Assembly (NCBI GenBank): GCA_009783755.1
Contig: WRCW01000004.1
Coordinates: 1 to 34,339 of the forward strand
DNA: 34,339 nt
Reading direction: 5' to 3'
From: Spirochaetaceae bacterium
GTDB taxonomy: Bacteria > Spirochaetota > Spirochaetia > CADAEX01
Part shown: positions 7,981-16,697 of the stretch, in pieces
Numbering within the stretch: position 1 is the stretch's first letter
Layout of the letters: every line of letters starts with the position of its first letter
The notes under the pieces: model-generated
What the model was told of the DNA's origin: nothing
The model's database searches: none
Seen by the model: only the letters and a program-made list of their open reading frames with translations
Made by a program: the position numbers and the translations under genes

Positions 7981-10900
7981 TTTCATATAAGCAGGGCCAC
8001 CACAGGGATGCTGTAGAGCACTCCTGCGCTGCAGCACCGCGATTTCATAAATATATACTTCCTCTTATAATACTCCTTTTATTTTTCATACCTTCATCAT
8101 TGTTTTCTGTTGATATCTACTGGGATGCTCAAAAAGTTATTGTTCCCTCAAATGGAAGATTCCATACAACTGCTTTTGGCGGTGGAACTACTGCTATAGT
8201 GTGGCATGAGTTTGTGAAGCATGATGAAAACAGAGGTGTTGTATTTTTGTCTATTGCTACAACAGCAGATGGCATAGAATGGGTGAGGAATGAAAGATTT
8301 GCAGGCCCTTTTAATTATGCAGGCGATGAGGTTGCAATTTGTTCGCTTGCTGTTAAAAGCAATGGTGATATATACATAGCTGCTTCAATAAGCGCTAACA
8401 GTGTAAGAATCTTCTCATCATCCGACAGTGGAAGAAACTTTAGAGAGACAACACATCAAGCTACTTTTACCATGGCTGTAGGACCAAGATTATTTATAAA
8501 AGAAGATGGCAAATTCATAATGTTTGTAACAAAAGAGCAGGGAAATAATCTTTCAATATCTTATTCCCTCTCAGACGATGGACAGAGATGGGGAGAATTT
8601 GTACAACTTGTTCAGGAATCTAATCTTGCGCTTAATTTTCTTCCTCACTTTGTATCAAAAAATGGTGTTGAATATGTTATATTTCAATCTTTTATAATAT
8701 TAAGGCGTTCAGCATATCAGCTATATTTTAAGAAAAGCACTGATGGCGGAAGAACATGGAGCAGTTCAAAAAGAATTACAGATTTTAATGAAACTATTTC
8801 AGGGAGATCATTAGAATCCGGCGAGTTTGATAACCAAAGACCCAATTTTATTATTGAAGACAATATGATAAAGCTTGCCTGGGAAAGAAGAAATATAAAT
8901 GAAGCAAACCCTCAAATCTATTATCTCCAACTTGATCTTAATGGAAATATTCTTACTTCTGCTGAAAGAATATCTAGAGGAAACAGAGCTTGTAATTATC
9001 CCAGAGTGGCTTCATATATGGGGACAACTGTTCTTACCTGGTTTGATAACCGTATGGGAGATAACAGCATAATTTTTGCTGATTTTAATGGAATTCTCTG
9101 GAGAGAAAGAGATCTTTCTGACATGAGAGGGAATTCAACATTCGGACAGATGATAGATGCAGGGGAGACAATGTATATTTTCTGGGAAAACAGAGTTGGA
9201 AATGTCTCAAGAATAATAATGATCGCTCCTGACAAAACAGTTGATACTCCTGTTATTACACCAACAAATTTTATAGCTAATAGAAGAACATCGTTTGATA
9301 AATATACTTTTTCATGGAATCTTCCTGAAGACTCTTCGGGTATAGCCGGGTTTAGTTATTCGGTTGGAAGAGATATAAATGGAGAACCTCCCAGAAGAAT
9401 AATGAATACTTCGCGTCAGCTAAGGGGAGAAGTAACTATTAAAGAGGATGGGCAATGGTATATATATCTGGTTGCAACAGATTATGCAGGCAACTGGTCT
9501 AAACCTGCTGTAATGCCCATATACAGAGATACGCAGCCGCCTGAAAAGGTTATAATCGAAGATTTTATTAAAGACGATAATGGATTCTTATTATCAAATA
9601 ATATCAGGATAAAATGGAGACCATCGGATAACGAACCGCTTTCAGGTTACATATATACTATTCAACATCTTGATGAAAACTATCGCAGAGATATAGATGA
9701 AAACACATATATGAGAAGGATTAGAAATCCGGACAAAAAAAATGTTATTAAAAACTCATATTTCGATGCAAGCGGTATGGATAATGGAATATGGGGTTTT
9801 TCTGTTGCAGCAGTTGATGAAGCAGGCAATATTGGAGAACCAGTACAAACAATTTTCAGGCTGAACAAATATGTGACTGTAACATATATTACAGCTATAA
9901 ATGCTGTAAAAGATCAGCTTGATAGAATAAATATTACTTTAACCGGAAGAGGTTTCTCTGTTGGCGGAAATATACATACCATTATCCTTGACAGGGATGG
10001 AGAGGAACCATGGGATTATACTTTTTATCTTAATGAAGGCGCTTATAATGTAGAAACCGACAGGCTTATAAAAGATTTTAATCTATTCGATATTCAGGAA
10101 GGAGAATATAGGATAGGACTTATTCATCCGACACGTGGTCTTTATTTTAGCAAGCCTGCAATCAGGCTTGAACCTTCAGGTAATGTAAAATTTGGATATT
10201 TTATTTCTGATCAGGAAACAGTTTGGAAACCTGCTAAACGTAAAATGTTTACATTTAGTTTAGGCGGAGCAGGTTTTTATTTTATTCTTGCATTCTGTTT
10301 CCTTGTAATAGTTGTTTCAGTTTCCAGAATTAAAGCAGCTTATAATGAACGAAGACAACTAAATAAAGATATTTACGCCATAATGAAAGGTATTCCTATT
10401 TACAGCAAGGAAATAAAAGAGGGGATTATGAAAATCAAAAATAAGGGAATGGGGTTAAGATTAAAATTTACACTTTTTGTAATATCTATTGTTTTTGCTG
10501 TTGTTTTGATGATAGCTCTCCCGCTTGGAAGATTCATGTTGGAGACAGAAAGGAAGAATCTTGTTATTTCACTTCAGCAGCAAGTAGGAGTATTACTGGA
10601 AAGTCTAACATATGGTGCAAGATCATACTTGCCCAGTGCGAATATGATCGAACTTGGACTCTTGCCATCACAAAGAGAAGCTATGCTTGATTCCAGATAT
10701 GTAACTATAACAGGAAGAAGTTCAAGAAATGAAATCGGACATGATTTCTTATGGGTAACTGATGATCCAAATATATATTCCAAAATTAGTGCCAGAGAAA
10801 TAATCCCTGGAAGAGAAAGAGTTGTTGATGCTGTGTCTGCTATGATATCAGATCTTGAAGGAAAAATAAATACTGAAGCTTCATCAGGAGTTTCAACTTA

Positions 10901-12578
10901 TTCTAAGGAAGTTGACAGACTTGGACAGCAGGCAAGAAGCCTTATTGGCAGGGCAGGAAACGAAACAACTCTGCAGGAATTGCAAAATCAGATAAGGGAG
11001 TATGACCAGGCAATAACTAAAACACTAAGAGATATTGGAAAAGATGTATATAGCTATCCACATTTGGATACAGAAACATATAATATCCAGGACATGGTTT
11101 ACATTTTTTATAAACCTATTATTTATCGACAGCCAGGAGAAGATATATATTTTAGAGGAGTTGTCAGGATTGGAGTATCAACCAGCAGTATCATTACACA
11201 AATAAGAAACGCAAATATTGCTCTTATAAAACAAACTGTTGTAATTGCTGCAATTGCAATTACATTTGGAATGATTGGAGCTCTTGTTCTTGCAGCGATC
11301 ATTATTAGCCCTATCCGCAAGCTGGTAAAAGGACTTGAGGTTATCCGTGATACTGAAGATAAAGAGACATTAAAAAACCACGTTATAACAATAAAATCGA
11401 GGGATGAAATATTCCTTCTCGCAGAAACAGTTAATCAGATGACCGAAGGTCTTGTAAAAGCAGCAGCAGCAGGTAAAGACCTTACTGTTGGAAAAGAGAT
11501 CCAGAAGATGTTTATTCCTCTTGAAAAAGATAGCAACGGAAACAAACATACAACAGGAAAAGAGGTCACAGATAAATTTGAATTCTTTGGATATTATGAA
11601 GGTGCAAAAGGTGTATCAGGCGACTATTTTGATTATTTAAAACTTGATAATGATAACTTTGCAATCATAAAATGTGACGTTGCAGGAAAAGGTGTACCTG
11701 CATCATTGATCATGGTGGAAGTTGCTACAATTTTCTTGAACTATTTTAGGCATTGGAACAGTAAACAAAAAATCAATCTTTCTGAAGTAGTAATAAACAT
11801 TAATGACATGCTTGAGGAACGAGGATTTAAAGGCAGATTTGCAACATTAGTACTTGCTATAGTTAATGTAAGAACAGGAGAAAGTTATTTATGCAATGCT
11901 GGTGATAGTATTGTCCACTTTTACAGCAAAAAAGAAAATAGAATGAAACAGATAACACTTCCTGAATCTCCTGCATCAGGAGTTTTCCCATCAGTAATGG
12001 TTTCTGATAAATTCCAGCAAGTTAAAATGAAAGTTGAAAGAGGAGATGCTTTCCTGTTTTTTACTGACGGTATAGAAGAAGCTAAAAGAATGTTTAGAAA
12101 CAGCAGGTTCGAACAGATAGTATGCAGTGAACCTGGATTAAAGGAAGGGGAGTTGCATGACAATCATGCGGTTGGCGCAGGAAATGAAGAATTTGGAATA
12201 AAAAGATTGTATGATATTTTAAATGCAGTCTTTAATAAATCAACTTATAAACTTGAAAAACATCACAATCCTATTGAAAATGAACTGGTTACATTTGATT
12301 TTACATCATGTGAAGGAACAATGGAGCAAGCTATTATGGCAATGGTTTCTGTGGAAAAAATGTTTAGAATAATACTTGATCCATCTGCAAGATCTGATAA
12401 TAAAATTACTATAGATAAAAAAGTAAATAATTTTTTAAAACAATACTTTGATCAGTATAGACGTTATTTTGCATACCCAATAGAAACAACAGATAATCCT
12501 GGATATGATATTTATTCAAATCTTAAACAAGATGAACAGTATGATGATTTAACAATTCTTGCATTCAGGAGAAAGTGA
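7977..12578 (+). CDS. Propeller-sensor / HAMP / SpoIIE-type PP2C phosphatase receptor
   Basis: A 1533-residue envelope-spanning protein. After a signal/anchor segment (about 27-45) comes an extracytoplasmic region of BNR/sialidase-like propeller repeats (SSSDSGRNF, KKSTDGGRTWSSS), then Ig/fibronectin-like domains to about 740. A membrane helix lies at about 764-782, a short basic cytoplasmic linker follows, a second helix at 829-851, a second extracytoplasmic region, and a third helix at about 1085-1111 leading into HAMP. The C-terminus from about 1200 is a PP2C/SpoIIE Ser/Thr phosphatase with metal-site acidic residues at D1216 (SGDYFDY), D1234 (CDVAGKG), D1364 (TDGIEEA) and the final DDLTILAF. 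It probably relays an envelope signal to an anti-sigma-antagonist-type partner, which is not seen here. An internal in-frame ATG at 10428 behind GAGGGG could start a shorter form. Confidence 0.85.
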   Translation: MISYKQGHHRDAVEHSCAAAPRFHKYILPLIILLLFFIPSSLFSVDIYWDAQKVIVPSNGRFHTTAFGGGTTAIVWHEFVKHDENRGVVFLSIATTADGIEWVRNERFAGPFNYAGDEVAICSLAVKSNGDIYIAASISANSVRIFSSSDSGRNFRETTHQATFTMAVGPRLFIKEDGKFIMFVTKEQGNNLSISYSLSDDGQRWGEFVQLVQESNLALNFLPHFVSKNGVEYVIFQSFIILRRSAYQLYFKKSTDGGRTWSSSKRITDFNETISGRSLESGEFDNQRPNFIIEDNMIKLAWERRNINEANPQIYYLQLDLNGNILTSAERISRGNRACNYPRVASYMGTTVLTWFDNRMGDNSIIFADFNGILWRERDLSDMRGNSTFGQMIDAGETMYIFWENRVGNVSRIIMIAPDKTVDTPVITPTNFIANRRTSFDKYTFSWNLPEDSSGIAGFSYSVGRDINGEPPRRIMNTSRQLRGEVTIKEDGQWYIYLVATDYAGNWSKPAVMPIYRDTQPPEKVIIEDFIKDDNGFLLSNNIRIKWRPSDNEPLSGYIYTIQHLDENYRRDIDENTYMRRIRNPDKKNVIKNSYFDASGMDNGIWGFSVAAVDEAGNIGEPVQTIFRLNKYVTVTYITAINAVKDQLDRINITLTGRGFSVGGNIHTIILDRDGEEPWDYTFYLNEGAYNVETDRLIKDFNLFDIQEGEYRIGLIHPTRGLYFSKPAIRLEPSGNVKFGYFISDQETVWKPAKRKMFTFSLGGAGFYFILAFCFLVIVVSVSRIKAAYNERRQLNKDIYAIMKGIPIYSKEIKEGIMKIKNKGMGLRLKFTLFVISIVFAVVLMIALPLGRFMLETERKNLVISLQQQVGVLLESLTYGARSYLPSANMIELGLLPSQREAMLDSRYVTITGRSSRNEIGHDFLWVTDDPNIYSKISAREIIPGRERVVDAVSAMISDLEGKINTEASSGVSTYSKEVDRLGQQARSLIGRAGNETTLQELQNQIREYDQAITKTLRDIGKDVYSYPHLDTETYNIQDMVYIFYKPIIYRQPGEDIYFRGVVRIGVSTSSIITQIRNANIALIKQTVVIAAIAITFGMIGALVLAAIIISPIRKLVKGLEVIRDTEDKETLKNHVITIKSRDEIFLLAETVNQMTEGLVKAAAAGKDLTVGKEIQKMFIPLEKDSNGNKHTTGKEVTDKFEFFGYYEGAKGVSGDYFDYLKLDNDNFAIIKCDVAGKGVPASLIMVEVATIFLNYFRHWNSKQKINLSEVVININDMLEERGFKGRFATLVLAIVNVRTGESYLCNAGDSIVHFYSKKENRMKQITLPESPASGVFPSVMVSDKFQQVKMKVERGDAFLFFTDGIEEAKRMFRNSRFEQIVCSEPGLKEGELHDNHAVGAGNEEFGIKRLYDILNAVFNKSTYKLEKHHNPIENELVTFDFTSCEGTMEQAIMAMVSVEKMFRIILDPSARSDNKITIDKKVNNFLKQYFDQYRRYFAYPIETTDNPGYDIYSNLKQDEQYDDLTILAFRRK

Positions 12579-12893
12579 GTGTCAAAAAAAAGAGAGTTTG
12601 TCTGTCAAAATTGCGGAAAAACAGTTCCTGCAAATAAAGATAAATGTCCTTTCTGCGGAAGGTTTTTTAAAGGAGTAAGGTGCCCCAAGTGTTTTTATGT
12701 AGGTGAAACAGATGATTTTACTAAAGGGTGTCCTTCATGCGGTTATCTTGGAGATGAATCGGAAAATAGCAATTCTGATTTAACAGAGAATATTAAAAAA
12801 CCAAAAAATATACCATCATGGTTTTTAATGGGTGCAGCAGTTTTTCTTTCTCTTGCAGTAATAATTCTTTTGATTGTTTTATCAAGAATATAA
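12579..12893 (+). CDS. Small membrane-anchored double zinc-ribbon protein
   Basis: A 104-residue protein with four CxxC pairs (C9/C12, C23/C26, C35/C38, C51/C54), making two zinc ribbons, then an acidic linker and one C-terminal membrane helix (FLMGAAVFLSLAVIILLIVL). The ribbons should face the cytoplasm. The GTG start directly abuts the stop of the phosphatase receptor, so both are one transcription unit. A role with the receptor is inferred only from this arrangement. Confidence 0.75.
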   Translation: MSKKREFVCQNCGKTVPANKDKCPFCGRFFKGVRCPKCFYVGETDDFTKGCPSCGYLGDESENSNSDLTENIKKPKNIPSWFLMGAAVFLSLAVIILLIVLSRI

Positions 12894-12967
12894 AGCTAAT
12901 TTTTAATACCACGAAATTGAGATTTTACGCTTATGGACATATATAAAATATATGATATACTTAAACT

Positions 12968-13669
12968 GTGAAGAAAAAGATAATTTTAATAATTCTAATA
13001 TATATATTTTTGGCAATATCCTGTAAGCGCGAAAAAGAAGCATCACTGCAACAGGAACAGAAAGATGAAAATATTAGCACAGAATATAATAAAGATTCTA
13101 AACCTGATGAAAAAAATAATGATAAAAAACCTATAGCGCCTAATCCTTCAGAGTCTATGTTTTCTTCAAATCAAAAAAACAGACCAGCACCAGCAAGAGT
13201 AGAAAGCACCCATTATCTTTTATGTGAGCAAAATATTGGTATTGTAACACCAGAGGATTTCGAAATAGGATCGCTTCTTGTTATTTCAAATAAGGCAGGA
13301 GATGAAGTTAAAAATAAATTATATAGAGATTTTATAAATAAATTTTTTAATGAACTTAGAAAAGATAATATACCTTCATCTATAATATCAGAAGAAAATC
13401 ATTTTTTTCTTAAAAATATCTTTGATTCATATATAGAAAAGGAGCAAATTCCGGATAATATCAGAATAGGCAGGGTAATTCGTACTAAAGATGGCCTAAG
13501 ACTAAATTTGCGAATGTACAAAGACAACAACAGAACAGAAGGATCAATTCTCCTTTTAGAAACAAAAGATGGTTTTGAGGTAAAAGAATTTTATGGGGAT
13601 CTTGGAATGCTTGATGTTGAATACAGCAGAGGCGATGAAAAATTTGAGCCAGAGATCTATAAATTCTGA
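12968..13669 (+). CDS. Lipoprotein of unknown function
   Basis: A 233-residue protein with a lipoprotein signal peptide: a lysine-rich start, hydrophobic core and lipobox LAISC with the acylated cysteine at about residue 19. A charged, low-complexity linker (rich in Lys, Glu, Asp, Asn, Pro) runs to about residue 75. The globular part contains FEIGSLLVISNKAGDE and ends VEYSRGDEKFEPEIYKF. I do not recognise the family. It is in line with the envelope cluster, 74 bases after the zinc-ribbon gene, with a GTG start and no clear ribosome site. An A5 run at 13638-13642 may mark a frame break that hides a longer C-terminus (see the entry at 13635). Confidence 0.65.
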   Translation: MKKKIILIILIYIFLAISCKREKEASLQQEQKDENISTEYNKDSKPDEKNNDKKPIAPNPSESMFSSNQKNRPAPARVESTHYLLCEQNIGIVTPEDFEIGSLLVISNKAGDEVKNKLYRDFINKFFNELRKDNIPSSIISEENHFFLKNIFDSYIEKEQIPDNIRIGRVIRTKDGLRLNLRMYKDNNRTEGSILLLETKDGFEVKEFYGDLGMLDVEYSRGDEKFEPEIYKF

Positions 13670-13766
13670 TATAATCAATATACCTCGATCAAAAGCTCAA
13701 GTACTGCAAGTGGCTGGCAGAAAGTATATTGTTTTGACAGGTATGGATTATGATGTGCAGGTTTAA
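13635..13766 (+). CDS. Overlapping short frame, possible displaced C-terminus of the lipoprotein
   Basis: A 43-codon frame overlaps the end of the lipoprotein gene by 35 bases and continues past its stop. The part beyond the stop reads convincingly as protein (IPRSKAQVLQVAGRKYIVLT, then GMDYDVQV). As its own gene it has only a poor site (AGAGG two bases before the ATG). If one A were missing from the A5 run at 13638-13642, the lipoprotein would run straight into it as SRGDENLSQRSINSDI, adding about 32 residues. I think a broken or mis-sequenced C-terminus is likelier than a separate gene. Confidence 0.35.
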   Translation: MKNLSQRSINSDIINIPRSKAQVLQVAGRKYIVLTGMDYDVQV

Positions 13767-13798
13767 GACTAATTTAGTATTATAAGGCAGGTAATAAA

Positions 13799-15049
13799 TT
13801 GGGCATTGAAACAAACAGAATAGAAACAGAATTTATTTTAAAATCAGTTTTAGATAAGGAAATTCCTGTAAATATACAAATGAAGAAAAAAAATATTGCA
13901 GGAAAGCTAGTAAGTTATAATCTTGAAAAAAATGTAAAAATTGAGCTTTCAGAAGAAGATATAAAACTGTTTACTACAAATGATAAGATTGCTATATATT
14001 TTTCATATTTTAGCCATGTAATGAATTTTTCTGTAATAACAACTGAAATAACAAATAATCAGATTGTTGTTTCTTATCCAACAAAAATATATAAGAATTT
14101 AAGCAGAAAATATATAAGAGTAGTTCCTCCTGAAAATTCCAAAATTGTTTTTAATATGAAAGGGGAAAAATTCCAACTCGATTTTCCTAAAACAGAAGAA
14201 TATAATGCTGTTGATTATCCTGAATTTAATACAGAAGAATTCCCGGTAAATGATATCCAGCAACTGGTAAATGATTTCAGAAAAAAAATACTTGAATCTG
14301 TAAGTAATGTCAATATCATAACATATCGCAAGCAGAAACCTGACTCTATAGAAGAGAAATTACTTGCTCAATCAGGGAAGGTTTTATATATTCCATCTGT
14401 CAATAAAGAGTTACCTCAATTTTTGGAAATAGAAAATATTCCAATAATCACAATAGATAATATAGATAGCTATATTCCCGATGCAAATAAGCTGCTTAAG
14501 ACAAGTAATGCTGAAAAATATTTAAAAGGTGTTCATTCAGAACTATATTGCCCTATCTTATATCTTGAATATGTAGTAGGACATATACATCTTCAGAATA
14601 AAGGGATAAAGCAAACTAAAATAAAAGAAGATATTCTTGAATATGCATATCAATTTTCAAAAGTTCTGGCATTTTCACTTAAGGTTAGCGGGTATTTTAA
14701 TCAGGGAAAAATGGAAGTCCAGGAAAAATATGAAAACACAATAGTCGATATAAGTGCTTCCGGACTTTTATTTGAATCAAATTCTAAAAAACTGGAGAAA
14801 TCAATTTTTCTTTATTCAGATATAAAAATTGATCTTATCCTTGGTTCAACGACTATACCAATAATTAGCAGGGTCATGAGAAAATTTAGAAATGGAGATA
14901 GTATCTTTTTTGGTCTTATTTTTCTTGAGCTTGATCCTAAAGATTTTGAATATCTCTTTTCATTTGTATATGAAAGGGAAATTACAGAAGATGATATTGA
15001 GAAATGGGAAGGGGGATCATCTCCGCCACAAGTCAATATGAACCAATAA
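13799..15049 (+). CDS. PilZ-domain protein with inserted GAF-like region (DUF1577-like)
   Basis: A 416-residue soluble protein starting at TTG (site AAGGCAGGT). The N-terminal 95 residues form a beta-rich domain like the YcgR/PilZ-N fold. The c-di-GMP-binding RxxxR (R103-R107, LSRKYIRV) follows, but the matching DxSxxG (D317-G322, DISASG) comes only about 210 residues later, before a beta-rich end. The stretch between contains a GAF-like segment (ELYCPILYLEYVVGHIHLQN). This layout fits the spirochete DUF1577 family as I recall it. It is a probable c-di-GMP effector, perhaps for motility or envelope control. Its end overlaps the convergent gene by 17 bases. Confidence 0.65.
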   Translation: MGIETNRIETEFILKSVLDKEIPVNIQMKKKNIAGKLVSYNLEKNVKIELSEEDIKLFTTNDKIAIYFSYFSHVMNFSVITTEITNNQIVVSYPTKIYKNLSRKYIRVVPPENSKIVFNMKGEKFQLDFPKTEEYNAVDYPEFNTEEFPVNDIQQLVNDFRKKILESVSNVNIITYRKQKPDSIEEKLLAQSGKVLYIPSVNKELPQFLEIENIPIITIDNIDSYIPDANKLLKTSNAEKYLKGVHSELYCPILYLEYVVGHIHLQNKGIKQTKIKEDILEYAYQFSKVLAFSLKVSGYFNQGKMEVQEKYENTIVDISASGLLFESNSKKLEKSIFLYSDIKIDLILGSTTIPIISRVMRKFRNGDSIFFGLIFLELDPKDFEYLFSFVYEREITEDDIEKWEGGSSPPQVNMNQ

Positions 15050-15626
15050 ATAGTCCCCAAAAAATTAGATTTATTATTATAAAAAAAAGTATCTGTTTTA
15101 AGCCAGGTTTTATATTAAAAGAGTGATTCTTTGTTTTGCCTGCATGGTCAATAGAAGTCGATTTTTCAATTTCAATAAGTTTGAAATCTATCTGTTCTAT
15201 AATATTTTTATTAAATTTTAAATTAAGTTCAGTTAACTTTTCAAAATAAAAAAAGATCCTATAAAAGAGAGCACCGGTTTTACCTGGAAATACAAGTTCT
15301 TTTCTGACTGAAAATCTCGAAATATATACCGAACCTATCAGTAATAAAGTTTTTTTTAAACCAGAAAATATTGCCCCTTGTGTAATATAAAAATGGCCAA
15401 CTTCAAAATAAACTTTGCCATCAGGCGGATAAATATTTGCAATCATTATTGCCAATAAAAGCAATATATTAGGTAAAATGCGAAATCTTCTTTCTGTTAA
15501 AATATTTAGAATAATAACAATAAAAACAAAAACAGATCTTATAATTAAATTACTTGTAAAGAGAAAAGGGAAAAAAATCGCTACTCCGGTTAAGAAGCAG
15601 ATACCTGGCTTAATATTTTTAAACAT
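15033..15626 (-). CDS. Membrane protein, possibly an EcfT/CbiQ-like transport component
   Basis: A 197-residue protein with hydrophobic segments at about 8-45, 50-65, 80-105 and at the C-terminus (LKQILFFIIINLIFWGLFIG). The pattern of paired helices, then YITQGAIFSGLKKTLLLIGS, then a basic helical region is reminiscent of transmembrane T-components of energy-coupling-factor transporters, but it is shorter than usual and I see no firm coupling motif. It is the last gene of a leftward operon and its start overlaps the Gx-transporter stop by 8 bases. The assignment leans on that context. Confidence 0.45.
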   Translation of the reverse strand: MFKNIKPGICFLTGVAIFFPFLFTSNLIIRSVFVFIVIILNILTERRFRILPNILLLLAIMIANIYPPDGKVYFEVGHFYITQGAIFSGLKKTLLLIGSVYISRFSVRKELVFPGKTGALFYRIFFYFEKLTELNLKFNKNIIEQIDFKLIEIEKSTSIDHAGKTKNHSFNIKPGLKQILFFIIINLIFWGLFIGSY

Positions 15627-16167
15627 GCTGACCTTTATTATTCAATAACTTTGTTTTTAACCATTGTGATTTTAAAATAAACAATTCTGCAAAAATACCT
15701 ACAAAAACAGAAGTTACTGTACCTATAAGAATAATAGGCGGTCCCATAATTATTGCAGCTTTTCCGAATATAAAATATTTTGCGACAATCAGCTGGATAA
15801 TATTGCTTGCAAAAGCGCCTGCGACAGAGACTCCTACCATTGTAATTTTATCTTTGAATATTTTATAAATAAATATCATTGCAAGTCCGCTTGCCAGAGA
15901 ACCTGAAAAAGAAAATAAAAATATATAAGAAAAAATAGTCCCTGTTATTATTCCTTGACCTATAATTTTTAACAAAACAAGAATCATTGTCATACCAGGT
16001 GAAAATATTTTCAAAGAAATCATAATAGGTATGTTGGCAATTCCATATCGCATAAAAATAATTGGTTTTGGGATAATATACTCAATCATGGAAAGAAATA
16101 TACAACATGCTGCAAGAAGCGGCAGTGTTTCTTTATTCTCAGTAAGAGAGTGCATCAATTTTTTCAT
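15619..16167 (-). CDS. Gx transporter family membrane protein (heptaprenyl diphosphate synthase component I-like)
   Basis: A 182-residue integral membrane protein with about five to six helices. Family landmarks are PKPIIFMRYGIANIPIMI near the N-terminus, then GQGIITGTIFSYIFLFSFSG and VGVSVAGAFASNIIQLIVA. These match the proteins named Gx transporter or heptaprenyl diphosphate synthase component I, which look like small-molecule S-components and not enzymes. The start lies inside the upstream NusG-II gene (29-base overlap). In other bacteria this pair is often near ApbE-type flavin transferases or quinone genes, so a flavin- or quinone-related substrate is a fair guess, not shown here. Confidence 0.75.
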   Translation of the reverse strand: MKKLMHSLTENKETLPLLAACCIFLSMIEYIIPKPIIFMRYGIANIPIMISLKIFSPGMTMILVLLKIIGQGIITGTIFSYIFLFSFSGSLASGLAMIFIYKIFKDKITMVGVSVAGAFASNIIQLIVAKYFIFGKAAIIMGPPIILIGTVTSVFVGIFAELFILKSQWLKTKLLNNKGQHV

Positions 16168-16522
16168 TTTCTGTTTTTACCTTTTCTTCTCCTATAATTC
16201 TTATAAAAATCATATTGGGAAGACAACCTGCCCATTCTCCTGATTTTACAAGATCTCCTGATTTTACACATAACTTATCAGGACAGGGTGAGTATTGGAA
16301 ATATGCCTGTTTGCTTTTAATAATAATTGTGGAGTTGCCCCGAGGCCCTTTTACATAAATATCTTTATCCTGACTAAGTGGATAAACCAATGTACCATCA
16401 CGATAAGATATTTCAAGAAGTTCAGGGGGGGAGTAATTACCATATATAATATAAATTGCAACGAATGCTACTATCAAACAAAGTAGTATCGCAATAATAT
16501 CTGCTGCTTTAAATTTTATCAT
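16139..16522 (-). CDS. NusG domain II-containing membrane-anchored protein
   Basis: A 127-residue protein with one N-terminal membrane helix (DIIAILLCLIVAFVAIYIIY) and an outward beta-rich NusG domain II. The hallmark CPDKLCVKSG...GEWAGCLPN, with three cysteines, is present. It is the first gene of the leftward operon with the Gx and EcfT-like proteins. Despite the name it is not a transcription factor. The combination NusG-II plus Gx transporter recurs in bacteria near extracytoplasmic flavinylation genes. No strong ribosome site is visible before the ATG. Confidence 0.8.
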   Translation of the reverse strand: MIKFKAADIIAILLCLIVAFVAIYIIYGNYSPPELLEISYRDGTLVYPLSQDKDIYVKGPRGNSTIIIKSKQAYFQYSPCPDKLCVKSGDLVKSGEWAGCLPNMIFIRIIGEEKVKTENEKIDALSY

Positions 16523-16532
16523 TCGATATACA

Positions 16533-16617
16533 ATTTATCCTATTTAAATAAAAAATCAATAGAGGTGAAATTGTAATTTACCCTATTTAAATAAAAATCG
16601 AAATAGGTGAAATTGTA
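16533..16617. repeat. Tandem 43/42-bp repeat with palindromic ends between divergent genes
   Basis: Two adjacent copies (16533-16575 and 16576-16617) share ATTTAxCCTATTTAAATAAA near the left end and GTGAAATTGTA at the right end. Each unit is also an imperfect inverted repeat: CAATTT..CCTATT on the left pairs with AATAGG..AAATTG on the right. The repeat lies between the NusG-II gene and gpmI, so it could be an operator for one or both, or a small repetitive element. Confidence 0.7.
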
Positions 16618-16636
16618 AATTTTTGTTGGAATCATA

Positions 16637-16665
16637 TCGCAAAATAACCTGGTTTGTGGTAAGAT
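16637..16665 (+). promoter_or_regulatory. Weak candidate promoter for gpmI
   Basis: An extended -10 (TGG then TAAGAT, 16657-16665) stands 32 bases before the gpmI ATG. The -35 position 17 bases upstream (TCGCAA) matches only three of six consensus bases. A ribosome site AAAGGAG lies just before the start. Confidence 0.3.
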
Positions 16666-16697
16666 ATTAATTAAATAAATATTAAAGGAGCCGTATA

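Noticed and set aside
13734-13739. Perfect TTGACA upstream of the PilZ gene as a -35 box
   Set aside because: No acceptable -10 at 16-18 bases, and it falls inside protein-like sequence following the lipoprotein.
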